A DNA stretch of 64,000 nucleotides from Natrinema versiforme (GTDB lineage: Archaea > Halobacteriota > Halobacteria > Halobacteriales > Natrialbaceae). Numbering within the stretch: the stretch's first letter is position 1; each line of letters begins with the position of its first letter. Under the pieces are notes generated by a model that did not search any database, was not told the DNA's origin, and worked only from the letters and a program-made list of their open reading frames with translations. The position numbers and the translations under genes are program-made. Positions 54,199-63,533 of the stretch are shown here, piece after piece. Location: positions 930,001 to 994,000 of the forward strand of contig NZ_CP040330.1 of NCBI RefSeq assembly GCF_005576615.1. Direction: 5' to 3'.

Positions 54199-54597
54199 AT
54201 GAGCGACCACGCCGAGACCGTCGTCCGCAACTACTACGATGCGCTCCGGAACGGTGATCCCCTCGCACCGTACTTCCTCGCAGACGAATCGACCGTCAAG
54301 TTCGGTATCAGCGAGTCCCTGTTCGGGGGACAAGAGGTCTCCGCTGCTCTCGAGGAACAGACCGAAACGACCGACGACTGGACGATCGAGAGCCGCAATC
54401 TCGTCGTCGAGGAACGAGATGCGTTCGCGACGGTCGCCGACGAGGTCGACATGGCGTGGACGGACACCGAGACCGGCGAGCAGTATCGGTTCGACAGCCG
54501 CTGGAGCGCCACGCTGGTTCGGCAATCGGACGACGGCTCGAGCGCGAGTGACTGGCGATTCGCGACGATGCACGTCAGCGCCCCCCGCGAGCTATGA
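54199..54597 (+). CDS. SnoaL-like / NTF2-fold protein
   Basis: Protein of 132 residues with the NTF2-like pattern: helix AETVVRNYYDALRNGDPLAP, then YFLADESTVKFGISESLFGG, and a curved sheet ending RWSATLVRQSDDGSSASDWR and FATMHVSAP. Related to calcium/calmodulin kinase association-domain and SnoaL-like proteins; ligand or substrate unknown. Its stop overlaps the next start (ATGA). Confidence 0.75.
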   Translation: MSDHAETVVRNYYDALRNGDPLAPYFLADESTVKFGISESLFGGQEVSAALEEQTETTDDWTIESRNLVVEERDAFATVADEVDMAWTDTETGEQYRFDSRWSATLVRQSDDGSSASDWRFATMHVSAPREL

Positions 54598-54818
54598 GCC
54601 GCGGTCGCGGGCCGGGCCGGGGCTCCTCGCGCTCGAGCGAGCGACCCACTGGTTCCGGACAGCTCAAAGCCGTCTTCGTGTTACTGGTCGGGCTGTCGGG
54701 CGGCCTGATCGCGATCCAGAACAACGCCCCGCTGGCGGTGATCGGCGCGGCGATCGTCGGCGGGAGCGTCGCCGGTGGGGCGCTATTGTGGTACCTAATC
54801 TGGATCACCACCGACTGA
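54594..54818 (+). CDS. Small membrane protein
   Basis: Protein of 74 residues with a Gly/Arg/Ser-rich cytoplasmic head and two hydrophobic helices (LKAVFVLLVGLSGGLIAIQ; LAVIGAAIVGGSVAGGALLW). Translationally coupled to the SnoaL-like gene by a 4-nt overlap. Function unknown. Confidence 0.6.
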   Translation: MSRGRGPGRGSSRSSERPTGSGQLKAVFVLLVGLSGGLIAIQNNAPLAVIGAAIVGGSVAGGALLWYLIWITTD

Positions 54819-54852
54819 ATTTACTGTGCGCCCGCTGCGGTGCGCGCGCTGG

Positions 54853-54981
54853 CCCACGACGAGCGAATAGCGAGTCGTGGGACACACCTGCGCGAGGGAT
54901 GAGCGAACGAACGACAGTGAGTGAGCGTTAGCGCGGGACCAACGGTCCCGCGAACCGTCCGAACGGGCACTTCGTGCCCGT
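54853..54981. repeat. Second hairpin cluster
   Basis: Three perfect inverted repeats in the 294-nt gap after the small membrane protein: 54853-54881 (8-bp arms CCCACGAC/GTCGTGGG, 13-nt loop), 54932-54952 (9-bp arms CGCGGGACC/GGTCCCGCG, loop AAC), and 54963-54981 (8-bp arms ACGGGCAC/GTGCCCGT, loop TTC). Same architecture as the array at 53852. Confidence 0.75.
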
Positions 54982-55112
54982 GAGGAGAAATCGGTTGGGG
55001 AGGGCGTGGCGATTCCTTGCCGCCACGATAGCAGGACGCTCGCTTTCGCTGTCGATAGATCTATTCTGCCGACAGATCGAATTGCACCGAAACGCCTCGA
55101 GAACGGACCGAC

Positions 55113-56096
55113 TTAGCGATCGACGCGCTGGATCCACGTCCCCGGCGCGTCGAGTTCGTCGTGGCTGGGGAGGTTCTCGGGTTGGTCCCAGACGAGACTC
55201 GCCGTCTCGAGGTCGCGGACGGCGACGACGTGTTCGAAGAAGTTCTTCCCGCGCTCGTACTGGCGCTCTTTGAGCCCGAGGCCGAGCAGTCGACGGAAGA
55301 GCTTCTGGAGCGGGCCCCGGCCCTGCCGGCGCTCGTCGAGTTTTCGGCGCAGGTCCTCGTACTCCTCGTCGAAGGCGTGATCCATCAGGAGTTCGGCGTA
55401 GCCCTCGACGACGGTCATCGCGGCGTCGAGATCGCGGAACGCCGCCCGGTCGAACGACCCCTCCGAGAGCGTCGCGATCCCCTCTTCCATGCGGGACTCG
55501 AGGTGGTCCGAAAGCCACGGTGCGGCCCCGAACTCGGCGGCGTGGGTCACCTCGTGGAAGGCGATCCAGCGGCGGAACCGATCGGCGTCGACGTCGAGTT
55601 TCGCCGCGGCGTTGAGGATGTTCGGCCGGACGAAGTACAACGCGTGGTCGTTCGCGGGCGCATCGGCCAGCAAGAGCGGGTCGTACTGTCCGAGGACGTT
55701 CCGCCCGAGGAACGAGAGCAGGACGGTCATCGTCCCCGTGTTGATCGTCCGGGCGACGCCGGGGAACGCGCCGGTGTGGGTCTCGAGCGTGCCCATGACC
55801 CGTTCGAAGGTGGCGACGTTGGCGTCGATCCAGTGGTGGCGGTTCTGGATCTCGACGGTCTCGGGGACATCGAACTCGGCCCCCGAAACGGTCCGCACGG
55901 CAGCCCTCGCGTCCCGAACGTCGCTGGCATAGGCCTCGCGCTCCCCGGGCTCGAGATCGAGCGAGCCGGGGTCGGTCGCCGCCTTGGCGGCGTCGGCGGC
56001 CGACCGCCAGTCGATCGCGTCGTCACCGGACGCCCTGGCAACCGCCCGGGCGCTGCGATAGAGATTCACGACTATCGGTACGGGAAGGATGCGCAA
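55113..56096 (-). CDS. Zinc-dependent metalloprotease-like protein (DUF2342)
   Basis: Protein of 327 residues of the family linked by databases to coenzyme F420 metabolism. The zinc site HEVTHAAEF (HExxH) and a downstream Glu in RMEEGIATLSEGSFD are visible, with upstream NRHHWIDANVATFERVMG and LLADAPANDHALYFV typical of the family. Peptidase-like fold is clear, but substrate is unknown. Convergent with the small membrane protein across the hairpin cluster. Confidence 0.82.
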   Translation of the reverse strand: MRILPVPIVVNLYRSARAVARASGDDAIDWRSAADAAKAATDPGSLDLEPGEREAYASDVRDARAAVRTVSGAEFDVPETVEIQNRHHWIDANVATFERVMGTLETHTGAFPGVARTINTGTMTVLLSFLGRNVLGQYDPLLLADAPANDHALYFVRPNILNAAAKLDVDADRFRRWIAFHEVTHAAEFGAAPWLSDHLESRMEEGIATLSEGSFDRAAFRDLDAAMTVVEGYAELLMDHAFDEEYEDLRRKLDERRQGRGPLQKLFRRLLGLGLKERQYERGKNFFEHVVAVRDLETASLVWDQPENLPSHDELDAPGTWIQRVDR

Positions 56097-56134
56097 AAGC
56101 GTTCGGCTCGGTCCAGTCCGGTGCGACGGCCGGA

Positions 56135-56440
56135 TTAGTTGACGATGACGTCCGGTTCGTCCTCGGGCTCGAGTTCGGGGTCCTCGTCGTCACCGCGGAA
56201 TCGCTTGGCGGCGGCCGCGATCCCGACGAGGACGACCAGCGCGACCAGCGCGCCGACGGCGCTTTTGCCCGTGCCGCCGGACTCGTCATCGGTGTCCTCC
56301 GTGTCGATTTCGGTCTCGGTCTCGAGGTCCGTCGACGAGTCGGTCCCGCCGAACGGCAGTGCATCGCTGAGCGATCCCAGGCCGAACCGTGCGTCGCCGT
56401 CGAAGCGTAGTTCGATGAGGGTGAAGTTCGTGTCTCCCAT
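56135..56440 (-). CDS. Hypothetical single-pass membrane protein
   Basis: Protein of 101 residues: a short beta-like start (DTNFTLIELRFDGDARFGLG), an acidic Thr/Asp/Glu linker, one hydrophobic helix (SAVGALVALVVLVGIAAAAK), and an acidic C-terminus. Lies 38 nt upstream of the DUF2342 gene on the same strand, so they may be co-transcribed. No function known. Confidence 0.6.
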   Translation of the reverse strand: MGDTNFTLIELRFDGDARFGLGSLSDALPFGGTDSSTDLETETEIDTEDTDDESGGTGKSAVGALVALVVLVGIAAAAKRFRGDDEDPELEPEDEPDVIVN

Positions 56441-56726
56441 GGGCGGACGCTCAACGAGTGCACACTTAGCCGTTTGGTTAGGTCTCCGTTACTGACGTGT
56501 GTAGCGACAGGTTACGAGAATCGGCTCCGTCTCACCGACTGAAACGTTCGACCGCTGGCCGGCGTCAGTACGATACCGTGTCTGCCGACTCCGTCTCGTC
56601 CGCTCGCGTTCGTTCCGTTCGATCCCTCAGTGGGGAGTGAGATGACATCTCCCATCCCTTCTGATACCGCGGGCGAAACCGTCGCGGATAGATACGCTTT
56701 TGTTTAGTTGGAATATTAACCAGACC

Positions 56727-56918
56727 ATGGTACTCCATAACCCTGCCGTCCGATGGGGCTACGCGTTACTCAGTGGTATCACCATCGCCGCGGTCGCTCT
56801 CTTCGTTCTGGACGGAACGGCGCAACTCGTCGCACTGGGAATCGCCGTCATTGACGTCGTTACCACACCGCTGATCCTCAAAACTGTGGCCGAGAACGGT
56901 CAAGCTGAAGCCGTTTAA
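56727..56918 (+). CDS. Small membrane protein
   Basis: Protein of 63 residues from ATG 56727, with two hydrophobic helices (GYALLSGITIAAVALFVLDG; LVALGIAVIDVVTTPLILKT). A TATA-like AATATTAA lies about 12 nt upstream and TTTGTTTAG about 30 nt upstream; the latter spacing suits a leaderless mRNA. Function unknown. Confidence 0.6.
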   Translation: MVLHNPAVRWGYALLSGITIAAVALFVLDGTAQLVALGIAVIDVVTTPLILKTVAENGQAEAV

Positions 56919-57002
56919 GGCGACACGCTCGATAGATCGTCGCTTCAAGGCGGTCCTAACTGGTATCGCTGAACGGGTTCCGGCGGATTGCGGACCGGTA
57001 CG

Positions 57003-57008
57003 ATTAAG
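57003..57008 (+). promoter_or_regulatory. TATA-like box of the Lsm-L37e operon
   Basis: ATTAAG centred about 27 nt before ATG 57033, implying a leaderless mRNA for the Lsm gene. No other candidate box is seen for L37e, which starts within the Lsm stop. Confidence 0.55.
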
Positions 57009-57032
57009 TGTCCATCACCTGCGGTGTTGCGT

Positions 57033-57260
57033 ATGAGTGGACGACCGCTGGACGTCCTCGAGGCGTCGCTCGGCGAACGCGTTACAGTGCGACTCAAGAG
57101 TGGCGACGAGTACGTCGGCGATCTCGCCGGCTACGATCAACACATGAATCTGGTACTCGAGGACGTGACGATTCCCGTCGAGGGCGGCGTCGAAGAGGAG
57201 CCGCCGGTCGAAGACACAACCATTATACGCGGCGATAACGTCGTTTCGATCACTCCATGA
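57033..57260 (+). CDS. Sm-like archaeal protein (Lsm)
   Basis: RNA-binding ring-forming protein of 75 residues. The Sm1 motif is [20 protein letters not shown] followed by HMNLVLEDV, and the Sm2 motif is [10 protein letters not shown]. Between them is a short acidic haloarchaeal insert ([13 protein letters not shown]). The gene overlaps L37e by 4 nt, a conserved archaeal pairing that ties the Lsm protein to translation or RNA processing. Confidence 0.95.
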   Translation: MSGRPLDVLEASLGERVTVRLKSGDEYVGDLAGYDQHMNLVLEDVTIPVEGGVEEEPPVEDTTIIRGDNVVSITP

Positions 57261-57433
57261 CTGGTGCAGGAACCCCGAGCCAAGGAAAGAAGAACAAGAC
57301 GACCCACACGAAGTGTCGTCGCTGCGGAGAGAAATCCTATCACACGAAAAAGAAAGAGTGCTCGTCGTGTGGCTTCGGCAAGTCCGCCAAACGCCGCGAC
57401 TACGAGTGGCAGTCGAAAACCGGCGACAACTGA
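57257..57433 (+). CDS. rpl37e: 50S ribosomal protein L37e
   Basis: Small zinc-binding ribosomal protein of 58 residues. It begins [20 protein letters not shown] and has the zinc ligands CRRC and CSSCG, with the basic tail [16 protein letters not shown]. It starts at the ATG that overlaps the Lsm stop (ATGA), so it depends on the Lsm promoter. Confidence 0.97.
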   Translation: MTGAGTPSQGKKNKTTHTKCRRCGEKSYHTKKKECSSCGFGKSAKRRDYEWQSKTGDN

Positions 57434-57607
57434 ACCCTTCGGTCTTCTGTCCGATTCTGCCGGTTTCTCGAATTTTCGCCTAGTTCTGACTCTTCGCCGC
57501 CCGAATCCTCCGATCGGCCAGCCTCGAGTCCCGACCAGAGCGGCGCGAACCGTCGGGTGCGAGCCGCCGATGGACAGCCCTTAGTTCGACGCCGCGAAGG
57601 GTCGCGT

Positions 57608-58798
57608 ATGGCAACGACAGACGCCTTCGCCGGCCTCGAGTGTGTCGACTGCGGGGCGGTCGTCGACGCCGCCGAGTCCCCCCGGTGTCCGGACTGCGGC
57701 GGGTCGCTCGATCCGACCTACGACTACGACGCGATCGACCTCGATCGCGAGACCCTCGCCGCCCGGCCGTTCGACTCGCAGTGGCGCTACGCCGAACTGC
57801 TCCCCTTCGATCGCGAGTCGGCGGTGACGACGAACGAGGGCGCGACCCCGCTGGTCGACTGCCCGGAACTGGCCGACGAACTCGGCGTCGAACGCGTCTA
57901 CATCAAAGACGAGGGACGGAATCCCACGGGCTCGAGCACCGATCGCGGCGCATCGGTGGCCGTCACCGCGGCCGCCCGCGACGGCGCGACCGACGTCGCG
58001 CTTCCCTCGCCGGGCAACAGCGGGCAGGCCGTCGCGGCCTACGCGGCCCGCGCGGGACTCGACTCTCACGCGTACCTCCCCTCTCGCTCCGGCTTCACGA
58101 ACAAGGCCATGGTCAACGTCCACGGCGGCGACATGAACGTCGTCGGGGGCCGCTACGGCGACGCCGCTGGCGCGTTCGAGGAAGGGCTCGACGAACACGA
58201 TGACTGGTACTCGCTGGCGGCGTTCGCCACGCCCTACCGCCACGAGGGCGCGAAGACGATGGCCTACGAAATCGCCGAGCAACTCGAGTGGGAGGGTCCC
58301 GACGTGATCGCGTACCCGACGGGGGCCGGGACCGGGCTCGTCGGGCTCGCCAAGGGCGCACGGGAACTGCGGGAACTCGACCTGATCGACGAGCTGCCGG
58401 CCCTCTACGCGGCGCAGGCGTCGGGCTGTGCGCCCATCGTCGAGGCCGTCGAGGACGACCGGGAAGACCACGAGCCGGTCGAACACCCCGACACGATCTG
58501 TGGGGAACTCGAGATTCCGGACCCCGCTGCGAGCCCGCGGGTCCTCGACGCGATCCGCGAGACCGGCGGCGGCGCGGTCGCGACCGACGATCCGGACATC
58601 CTCGAGTCGGCCGTGCAGGTCGCCAAATCGACGGGCCTCGAACTCATCCCGAGCGCGGCGGCCGCGGCCAGCGGCGCATGGGAACTCGCCGAGCGCGGCG
58701 CGTTCGACGGCGATGAAACGGTCGTCATCGTCAACACCGGCTCCGGCAACAAGGAGGCCGACGTGTTGCGCAGCCACCTGATGAGCCAGGGCGTCTAG
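57608..58798 (+). CDS. Threonine synthase homologue lacking the PLP lysine
   Basis: Fold-type II PLP-enzyme-like protein of 396 residues. A zinc ribbon (Cys12, Cys15, Cys27, Cys30) opens it, as in long threonine synthases. The segment that normally reads NPTGSFKDRG, whose Lys forms the Schiff base with PLP, here reads NPTGSSTDRG, with Thr111 (codon ACC at 57938-57940) in place of Lys. Other features persist: PSPGNSGQAVAAYAARAG (phosphate cup region), YPTGAGTGLVGLAKG, and NTGSGNKE near the C-terminus. Without Lys, threonine synthase chemistry is not expected. It may be a non-catalytic or repurposed paralogue. Confidence 0.85.
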   Translation: MATTDAFAGLECVDCGAVVDAAESPRCPDCGGSLDPTYDYDAIDLDRETLAARPFDSQWRYAELLPFDRESAVTTNEGATPLVDCPELADELGVERVYIKDEGRNPTGSSTDRGASVAVTAAARDGATDVALPSPGNSGQAVAAYAARAGLDSHAYLPSRSGFTNKAMVNVHGGDMNVVGGRYGDAAGAFEEGLDEHDDWYSLAAFATPYRHEGAKTMAYEIAEQLEWEGPDVIAYPTGAGTGLVGLAKGARELRELDLIDELPALYAAQASGCAPIVEAVEDDREDHEPVEHPDTICGELEIPDPAASPRVLDAIRETGGGAVATDDPDILESAVQVAKSTGLELIPSAAAAASGAWELAERGAFDGDETVVIVNTGSGNKEADVLRSHLMSQGV

Positions 58799-58935
58799 GG
58801 CGGGCTGCAGTAGCGGGTAATACACCCGAATACAGCCGTTCGAACCGCTAGCAGGGGCGCAGGTCGACTTCGGGACCCGAACGCTTTCCACCGACAAGGT
58901 CTTGACTGCGAGACGAGTAGATCGAACGAGTACCA

Positions 58936-59109
58936 ATGTGTGAACATTCACCAGAGTGTTCGAACGGGGCCTCGTGCCAGCTCGTCCTCGAGAACGGACG
59001 GACCGGCCTCGAGACCGCCGAATACTACTGCAAGGCCCACCTCGTACTGCGGATCTGGGAGGTCGAGAACGACACCTCGCTCCGGGCCGTCAGCGCCGAA
59101 CAACTGTAG
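58936..59109 (+). CDS. Small Cys-containing hypothetical protein
   Basis: Protein of 57 residues: [20 protein letters not shown], then [20 protein letters not shown]. Four cysteines (2, 8, 14, 32) and two histidines could bind a metal, and the spacing looks like a small zinc-finger. It lies between the threonine synthase homologue and GGGP synthase. Function unknown. Confidence 0.6.
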   Translation: MCEHSPECSNGASCQLVLENGRTGLETAEYYCKAHLVLRIWEVENDTSLRAVSAEQL

Positions 59110-59299
59110 CGGCGCACGGACCGCGTTCGCGTTTCGGTCGGGCGTCGACCGATCGAATCGGGTGATCGCGGCCGGACTCGACAGCGATCAGATCGCCGCG
59201 CTAGCCCTCGTGTCCGAGCCAGGCGGCGCTTCTGGCGTGCACGTCTCGAGACGGGGTCGTTCCGTAGCGTTTTTGCTGGTTGTCGGGAAACGGAGCGGT

Positions 59300-60001
59300 A
59301 TGACTACCCCCTGGGACGATTGGAATCATATTCTCAAGATCGATCCGGACAAGGAGTTACCCGAGGGCGTGACCTACGGCGATCTCTGTGCGACCGGCAC
59401 CGACGCGATCGAAGTCGGCGGCACCATGGGCATCACCGAGGAGAACATGAGCGCCGTCATCGAGGCGTGTGCCGAACACGACGTGGCGCTCTATCAGGAG
59501 CCGTCGAACCCCGAAGTCGTCCTCGAGGACGACGCGCTCGACGGCTATCTCATCCCGACCGTCTTCAACGCCGGCTCGCCGTTCTGGATCACCGAGGCTC
59601 ACAAGGAGTGGGTCCGGCTCGAGGGCGAACTCGACTGGGAGCGGACGACGACGGAAGCCTACATCGTCATGAATCCCGAGGCCGACGTGGCGGAACTGAC
59701 CGAGGCGAACTGCGACCTCGAGGCCGACGATGTCGGCGCGTACGCGACCGTCGCCGAGCACATGTTCGGCCAGGAGATCGTCTACGTCGAGTACTCCGGC
59801 ACCCTCGGCGACGAGGCGGTCGTCGAGGCCGCCGCCGAGGCCACCGACGAGTCGACGCTGTTCTACGGCGGCGGCATCCACGACTACGACTCTGCGTACG
59901 CGATGGCCCAGTACGCAGACGTCGTCGTCGTCGGCGACCTCGCACACGACGAGGGGATCGAGGCCGTCCGCGAGACCGTCGCGGCGGCGAACGACGCCTA
60001 A
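59300..60001 (+). CDS. Phosphoglycerol geranylgeranyltransferase (GGGP synthase)
   Basis: Makes the first ether bond of archaeal membrane lipids from glycerol-1-phosphate and geranylgeranyl diphosphate; 233 residues, TIM barrel. Near the start [20 protein letters not shown], then [76 protein letters not shown] with the phosphate-binding glycines. Length and motifs fit the archaeal group I family. Confidence 0.93.
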   Translation: MTTPWDDWNHILKIDPDKELPEGVTYGDLCATGTDAIEVGGTMGITEENMSAVIEACAEHDVALYQEPSNPEVVLEDDALDGYLIPTVFNAGSPFWITEAHKEWVRLEGELDWERTTTEAYIVMNPEADVAELTEANCDLEADDVGAYATVAEHMFGQEIVYVEYSGTLGDEAVVEAAAEATDESTLFYGGGIHDYDSAYAMAQYADVVVVGDLAHDEGIEAVRETVAAANDA

Positions 60002-60093
60002 CGCGCGATCAAGCTCACCGTTCCGCTCTTCTTCCGATTCGATTCGGCTGCGGTTTCCACAGCACGCACACTCGAGCGGCGCGGCAACGGCCC

Positions 60094-60882
60094 CTACTCG
60101 ACGACGAGCGCTCGCAGCCGCGGCAGCGCGTCCGTCACGTCCGCTCGAGAGACGATATCGGCGATGTCGTCACATGGCGTCGACTCGAGGTTGACGATTC
60201 CCACCGTCGCGCCGGTCGACGCGGCGAGTCGCGGCAGCGACGCGGCCGGTTCGACGACGAGCGAGGAGCCGATCGCGAGGAAGACGTCGCTCTCGCGGGC
60301 GAGCGACCGGGCGCGCTGGATGACCGCACCCGGAAGCTGCTCGCCGAAGAGGACGACATCGGGTTTGAAGACGCCGCCGCAGTCGCAGGTCGGCGGTAGT
60401 TCTCCCTCGGCCGCGCGCTCGAAGATCGGCTCGCCGTCCCTTCGCTTCCCGCAGTCGGTACAGCGGACTCGCTGAGCGTTGCCGTGGAGTTCGAGAACCG
60501 TCGCCTCGCCGGCGCTCTCACCGTCGGTCGTCCCCTCGTGGGCCGAGGCCGCCGCCTCGCCGTGTAACCCGTCGGTGTTCTGGGTGAGGATCGCCTCGAG
60601 GTCGCCGTCCCGTCCCATCGCGGCCAGCGCCTCGTGGGCCGCGTTGGGTTCGAACTCGCCGTCAAACATCTCCTGTTGGAGGTCGACGCGGTCGTCCCAG
60701 AACCCCGCCGGATCGCGCTGCAATCGGCCGTAGGCGAACTGTCCCTCGTCGAATCGTTCCCAGACGCCGTCGTCGCCGCGGAACGTCGGCACGCCCGAGG
60801 GCGCTGAGATGCCCGCGCCGGTGAAGGCGACGACCGTCTCACCGTTCCGGATATCGTCCGCGAGTCGCTCGAGGCCGTCCAT
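60094..60882 (-). CDS. NAD-dependent protein deacylase, Sir2 family
   Basis: Sirtuin of 262 residues. NAD-binding [17 protein letters not shown], the catalytic LTQNTDGLH and His in [11 protein letters not shown], and a four-cysteine zinc site (CTDCG and CDCGG) are all visible, with [20 protein letters not shown] near the C-terminus. A start at 60882 ([12 protein letters not shown]) is preferred over longer in-frame options. Possible targets include acetylated chromatin or metabolic enzymes. Confidence 0.92.
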   Translation of the reverse strand: MDGLERLADDIRNGETVVAFTGAGISAPSGVPTFRGDDGVWERFDEGQFAYGRLQRDPAGFWDDRVDLQQEMFDGEFEPNAAHEALAAMGRDGDLEAILTQNTDGLHGEAAASAHEGTTDGESAGEATVLELHGNAQRVRCTDCGKRRDGEPIFERAAEGELPPTCDCGGVFKPDVVLFGEQLPGAVIQRARSLARESDVFLAIGSSLVVEPAASLPRLAASTGATVGIVNLESTPCDDIADIVSRADVTDALPRLRALVVE

Positions 60883-61037
60883 ACCTAGCGGCACCGCCGC
60901 GGGACCCAAAAAGACGCGGACGGCGATGTGCCATTGCTCCGTGGGTGGGAGTTCGAGCGTGCTCGGAGCGCACTCGAGCGCTCGGGGGTGCCAATTGCGC
61001 GCTCGTCGGTCGCCGATCACGACTCCGAACGACTGTG

Positions 61038-61043
61038 CTTAAG
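61038..61043 (+). promoter_or_regulatory. TATA-like box of aspS
   Basis: CTTAAG centred about 27 nt before ATG 61068, the distance expected for a leaderless mRNA. Confidence 0.55.
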
Positions 61044-61067
61044 TTCCGCCTGCGTGAATCGGGTGGT

Positions 61068-62372
61068 ATGCAGGACAGAACCTACACTGCCGACGCCGAG
61101 CCGGGTGACGACGCGACGGTCGCCGGCTGGGTCCACGAGATCCGCGATCTCGGGGGCATCGCCTTCCTGATTCTCCGGGATACGAGTGGCAAGATCCAGA
61201 TCAAGTTCGAGAAAGACGAGATGGACGAGGAGCTAGTCGAGACCGGTCTCGGCGTCTCCCGCGAGAGCGTCGTCAAAGTCTCCGGTGCGGTCGAGGAAGA
61301 GCCCCGCGCGCCGACGGGCGTCGAGGTCACGCCCGAGTCCGTCGAGGTCGTCGCGCCCGCGGACCCGGAACTGCCGCTCGACCCCTCCGAGAAGGTCGAC
61401 GCCGACCTCTCGACGCGACTCGACAACCGCACGCTCGACCTGCGCAAGGAAGACGTTCAGACGATCTTCGAGATCCGCTCGGACGTGCTGCGCGCGGTCC
61501 GCGACCAGTTCCGCGAGTTCCGCTGTACGGAGATCAACACGCCGAAGATCGTCGCCACGGGGACCGAGGGCGGCACCGAACTGTTCCCGATCACCTACTT
61601 CGGCGAGGAGGCCTTCATGAACCAGTCGCCACAGCTGTTCAAGCAGCTGATCGCTGGCTCGAACGTCGAGCGCGTCTTCGAGATCGGTCCGATCTTCCGC
61701 GCCGAAGAGCACAACACGCCGCGACACCTCAACGAGGCCACCTCGATCGACTTCGAGGGTGCGTTCTGCGACCACGAAGACGCCATGGACGTTGCCGAGG
61801 GCATCGTCAAAGCGTCCTACGAGTCCGTACAGGAGAACTTCGGCGAGCAACTCGAGGAACTCGACCTCGCCGAGGACTTCGAGGTTCCGGAGGGTGACTT
61901 CCCGCGCATCAGCTACGAGGAGGCCATCGAGCGCATCAACGCGACGGGCGAACTCGACGAGCAGCTCGTCTGGGGCGACGACCTCTCGACGCCGGCCGAG
62001 GAGGCCCTCGGACAGGACGTTGGCGGCCACTACTTCATCACCGACTGGCCCAGCGAGATCAAGCCGTTCTACATCAAGGACCACGACGACGACCCCGAAC
62101 TCTCGACCGGCTTCGACCTGATGCACCCGCGCATGGAACTGGTTTCGGGCGGCCAGCGCGAGCACCGCCACGAGAAGCTCATCGAGGGCTTCGAACAGCA
62201 GGGCCTCGATCCCGACCAGTTCGAGTACTACACCAAGATGTTCAAGTACGGCATGCCGCCCCACGCTGGCTTCGGCCTCGGCGGCGAGCGCCTGCTCATG
62301 ACCATCCTCGGGCTGGACAACATCCGAGAAGCTGTACTGTTCCCGCGTGATCGTCAGCGTCTGTCGCCATAG
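61068..62372 (+). CDS. aspS: Aspartate-tRNA ligase (archaeal type, probably non-discriminating)
   Basis: Class IIb aminoacyl-tRNA synthetase of 434 residues. The N-terminal OB domain ([20 protein letters not shown]) binds the anticodon; the catalytic domain has motif 1 near [16 protein letters not shown], motif 2 [20 protein letters not shown] and motif 3 [20 protein letters not shown]. It ends [10 protein letters not shown], the usual archaeal C-terminus. Archaeal AspRS often also charges tRNA-Asn for the amidotransferase route. A perfect hairpin covers its stop codon. Confidence 0.95.
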   Translation: MQDRTYTADAEPGDDATVAGWVHEIRDLGGIAFLILRDTSGKIQIKFEKDEMDEELVETGLGVSRESVVKVSGAVEEEPRAPTGVEVTPESVEVVAPADPELPLDPSEKVDADLSTRLDNRTLDLRKEDVQTIFEIRSDVLRAVRDQFREFRCTEINTPKIVATGTEGGTELFPITYFGEEAFMNQSPQLFKQLIAGSNVERVFEIGPIFRAEEHNTPRHLNEATSIDFEGAFCDHEDAMDVAEGIVKASYESVQENFGEQLEELDLAEDFEVPEGDFPRISYEEAIERINATGELDEQLVWGDDLSTPAEEALGQDVGGHYFITDWPSEIKPFYIKDHDDDPELSTGFDLMHPRMELVSGGQREHRHEKLIEGFEQQGLDPDQFEYYTKMFKYGMPPHAGFGLGGERLLMTILGLDNIREAVLFPRDRQRLSP

Positions 62373-62498
62373 GCGACAGACCTGAGAGCCGGCGAGACGA
62401 CCGAAGGGAGTCTCGCGTGACCGGCAGCGCCTGTCGCCGTAAGGCGACGGCGCAACTGTCGAGCGGGGGCTCGTTGGACGAGCAGCGCGAGTCCAACG
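62359..62498. repeat. Hairpin cluster at the aspS 3' end
   Basis: 62359-62381 is a perfect 10-bp hairpin (GTCTGTCGCC/GGCGACAGAC, loop ATA) that includes the aspS stop codon. It is followed by 62427-62453 (11 bp with one bulged T, loop GTAA, sharing the GTCGCC/GGCGAC core), 62460-62473 (CGAGC/GCTCG) and 62472-62498 (8 bp CGTTGGAC/GTCCAACG, 11-nt loop). There is no gene in 62373-62681. Confidence 0.75.
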
Positions 62499-62681
62499 GT
62501 GGACACGACACCGCCGCTATTTATCACCGCGTCCGGCTACAGACCCCGTAGTCGCGCGGCTATCGAATCGTACCCGAGCGAGCGGCCAGTCCGGACGGGA
62601 ACGGCGGGACGCAGCGAAAAAACGACACGGGCACTCGAGATCGCAGTTCACGGCGGGCGCAGCGGGACGGGAGACTCACCC

Positions 62682-63533
62682 CTAGCCGCCGTTGCTACCG
62701 TCACAGGAGCCACTGTTGATAGCGCCGGCGAGGTCGCTACCGACCATCGAGTCGCCCAGATACGCGAGGTGACTCCCGACGCTGGCGGTGACATCGACGT
62801 CCGTGTAGTTCGGGGCGGGATCGCAGCCGGCGCCCTCCGTTCCGAGGGCCGTGTCACCGAAGCCGCCGTAGGCGCTGCCGACCGTCGAGTCGTTGTTCGA
62901 GTGGTAGTTGCGGACCTCGCAGGCGTTGTCCAGACCGGCGTTCCACGGACTGCCACAGACTTCCGAGCCGTCGGCGGCCGCGCCCAGCGGGGCGACGGTC
63001 TCGATCTGGTAGCCGCTGCCGAGTTCGGTCGCGGCCCAGAGGACACAGCGACCGCCAAGCGAGTGGCCGACCAGTCGGACGTTACCGCCGCCGCTGTCGT
63101 AGAACTCCTCGATGAGGTCGGCCGTAACCCCGCCGACGTTCTCGGTGTCGGCTTCCGCGCCGATGAAGTTGAAGTTGGTCGCAGGCCACTCGATGGCGAC
63201 CGTCTCGGCCGGCGAATAGCCGCCCGACTCGAGGGAGTTCTCGACGTTCGAGGCCTGACTCGAGACGGTGGTGTCGCCGAACCAGCCGTGGACGAACACG
63301 AGCAGTTCGTCCGTGACCGGGAGGCTGCCGTCGGCGCTCCAGCCGAACAGGCCGTCGTCGATTTCGATGACATCGGGGCCGAGGACCTGTGCCGACGCCG
63401 AACCGGAGGCGGCCGCGAGTCCCGTCCCGGCGATGGCCGTCACGCCAGTCGCTTTGAGGATGGATCGTCTAGTCGATCCGGTCGATTCCTCGAAACGTCG
63501 CTGTGTACCGTTCTCGCTGTCGTTGTCTGCCAT
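62682..63533 (-). CDS. Tat-exported lipase-like alpha/beta hydrolase
   Basis: Protein of 283 residues. The N-terminus has a twin-arginine signal (STRRSILKATG, then VTAIAGTGLAAASGSASAQV), so it is exported folded, as is usual in haloarchaea. The mature part carries ELLVFVHGWFGDT and the nucleophile elbow LVGHSLGGRCVLW with catalytic Ser. The likely His is in the GSHLAYLG segment near the C-terminus. Predicted extracellular esterase or lipase; substrate unknown. Confidence 0.85.
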   Translation of the reverse strand: MADNDSENGTQRRFEESTGSTRRSILKATGVTAIAGTGLAAASGSASAQVLGPDVIEIDDGLFGWSADGSLPVTDELLVFVHGWFGDTTVSSQASNVENSLESGGYSPAETVAIEWPATNFNFIGAEADTENVGGVTADLIEEFYDSGGGNVRLVGHSLGGRCVLWAATELGSGYQIETVAPLGAAADGSEVCGSPWNAGLDNACEVRNYHSNNDSTVGSAYGGFGDTALGTEGAGCDPAPNYTDVDVTASVGSHLAYLGDSMVGSDLAGAINSGSCDGSNGG

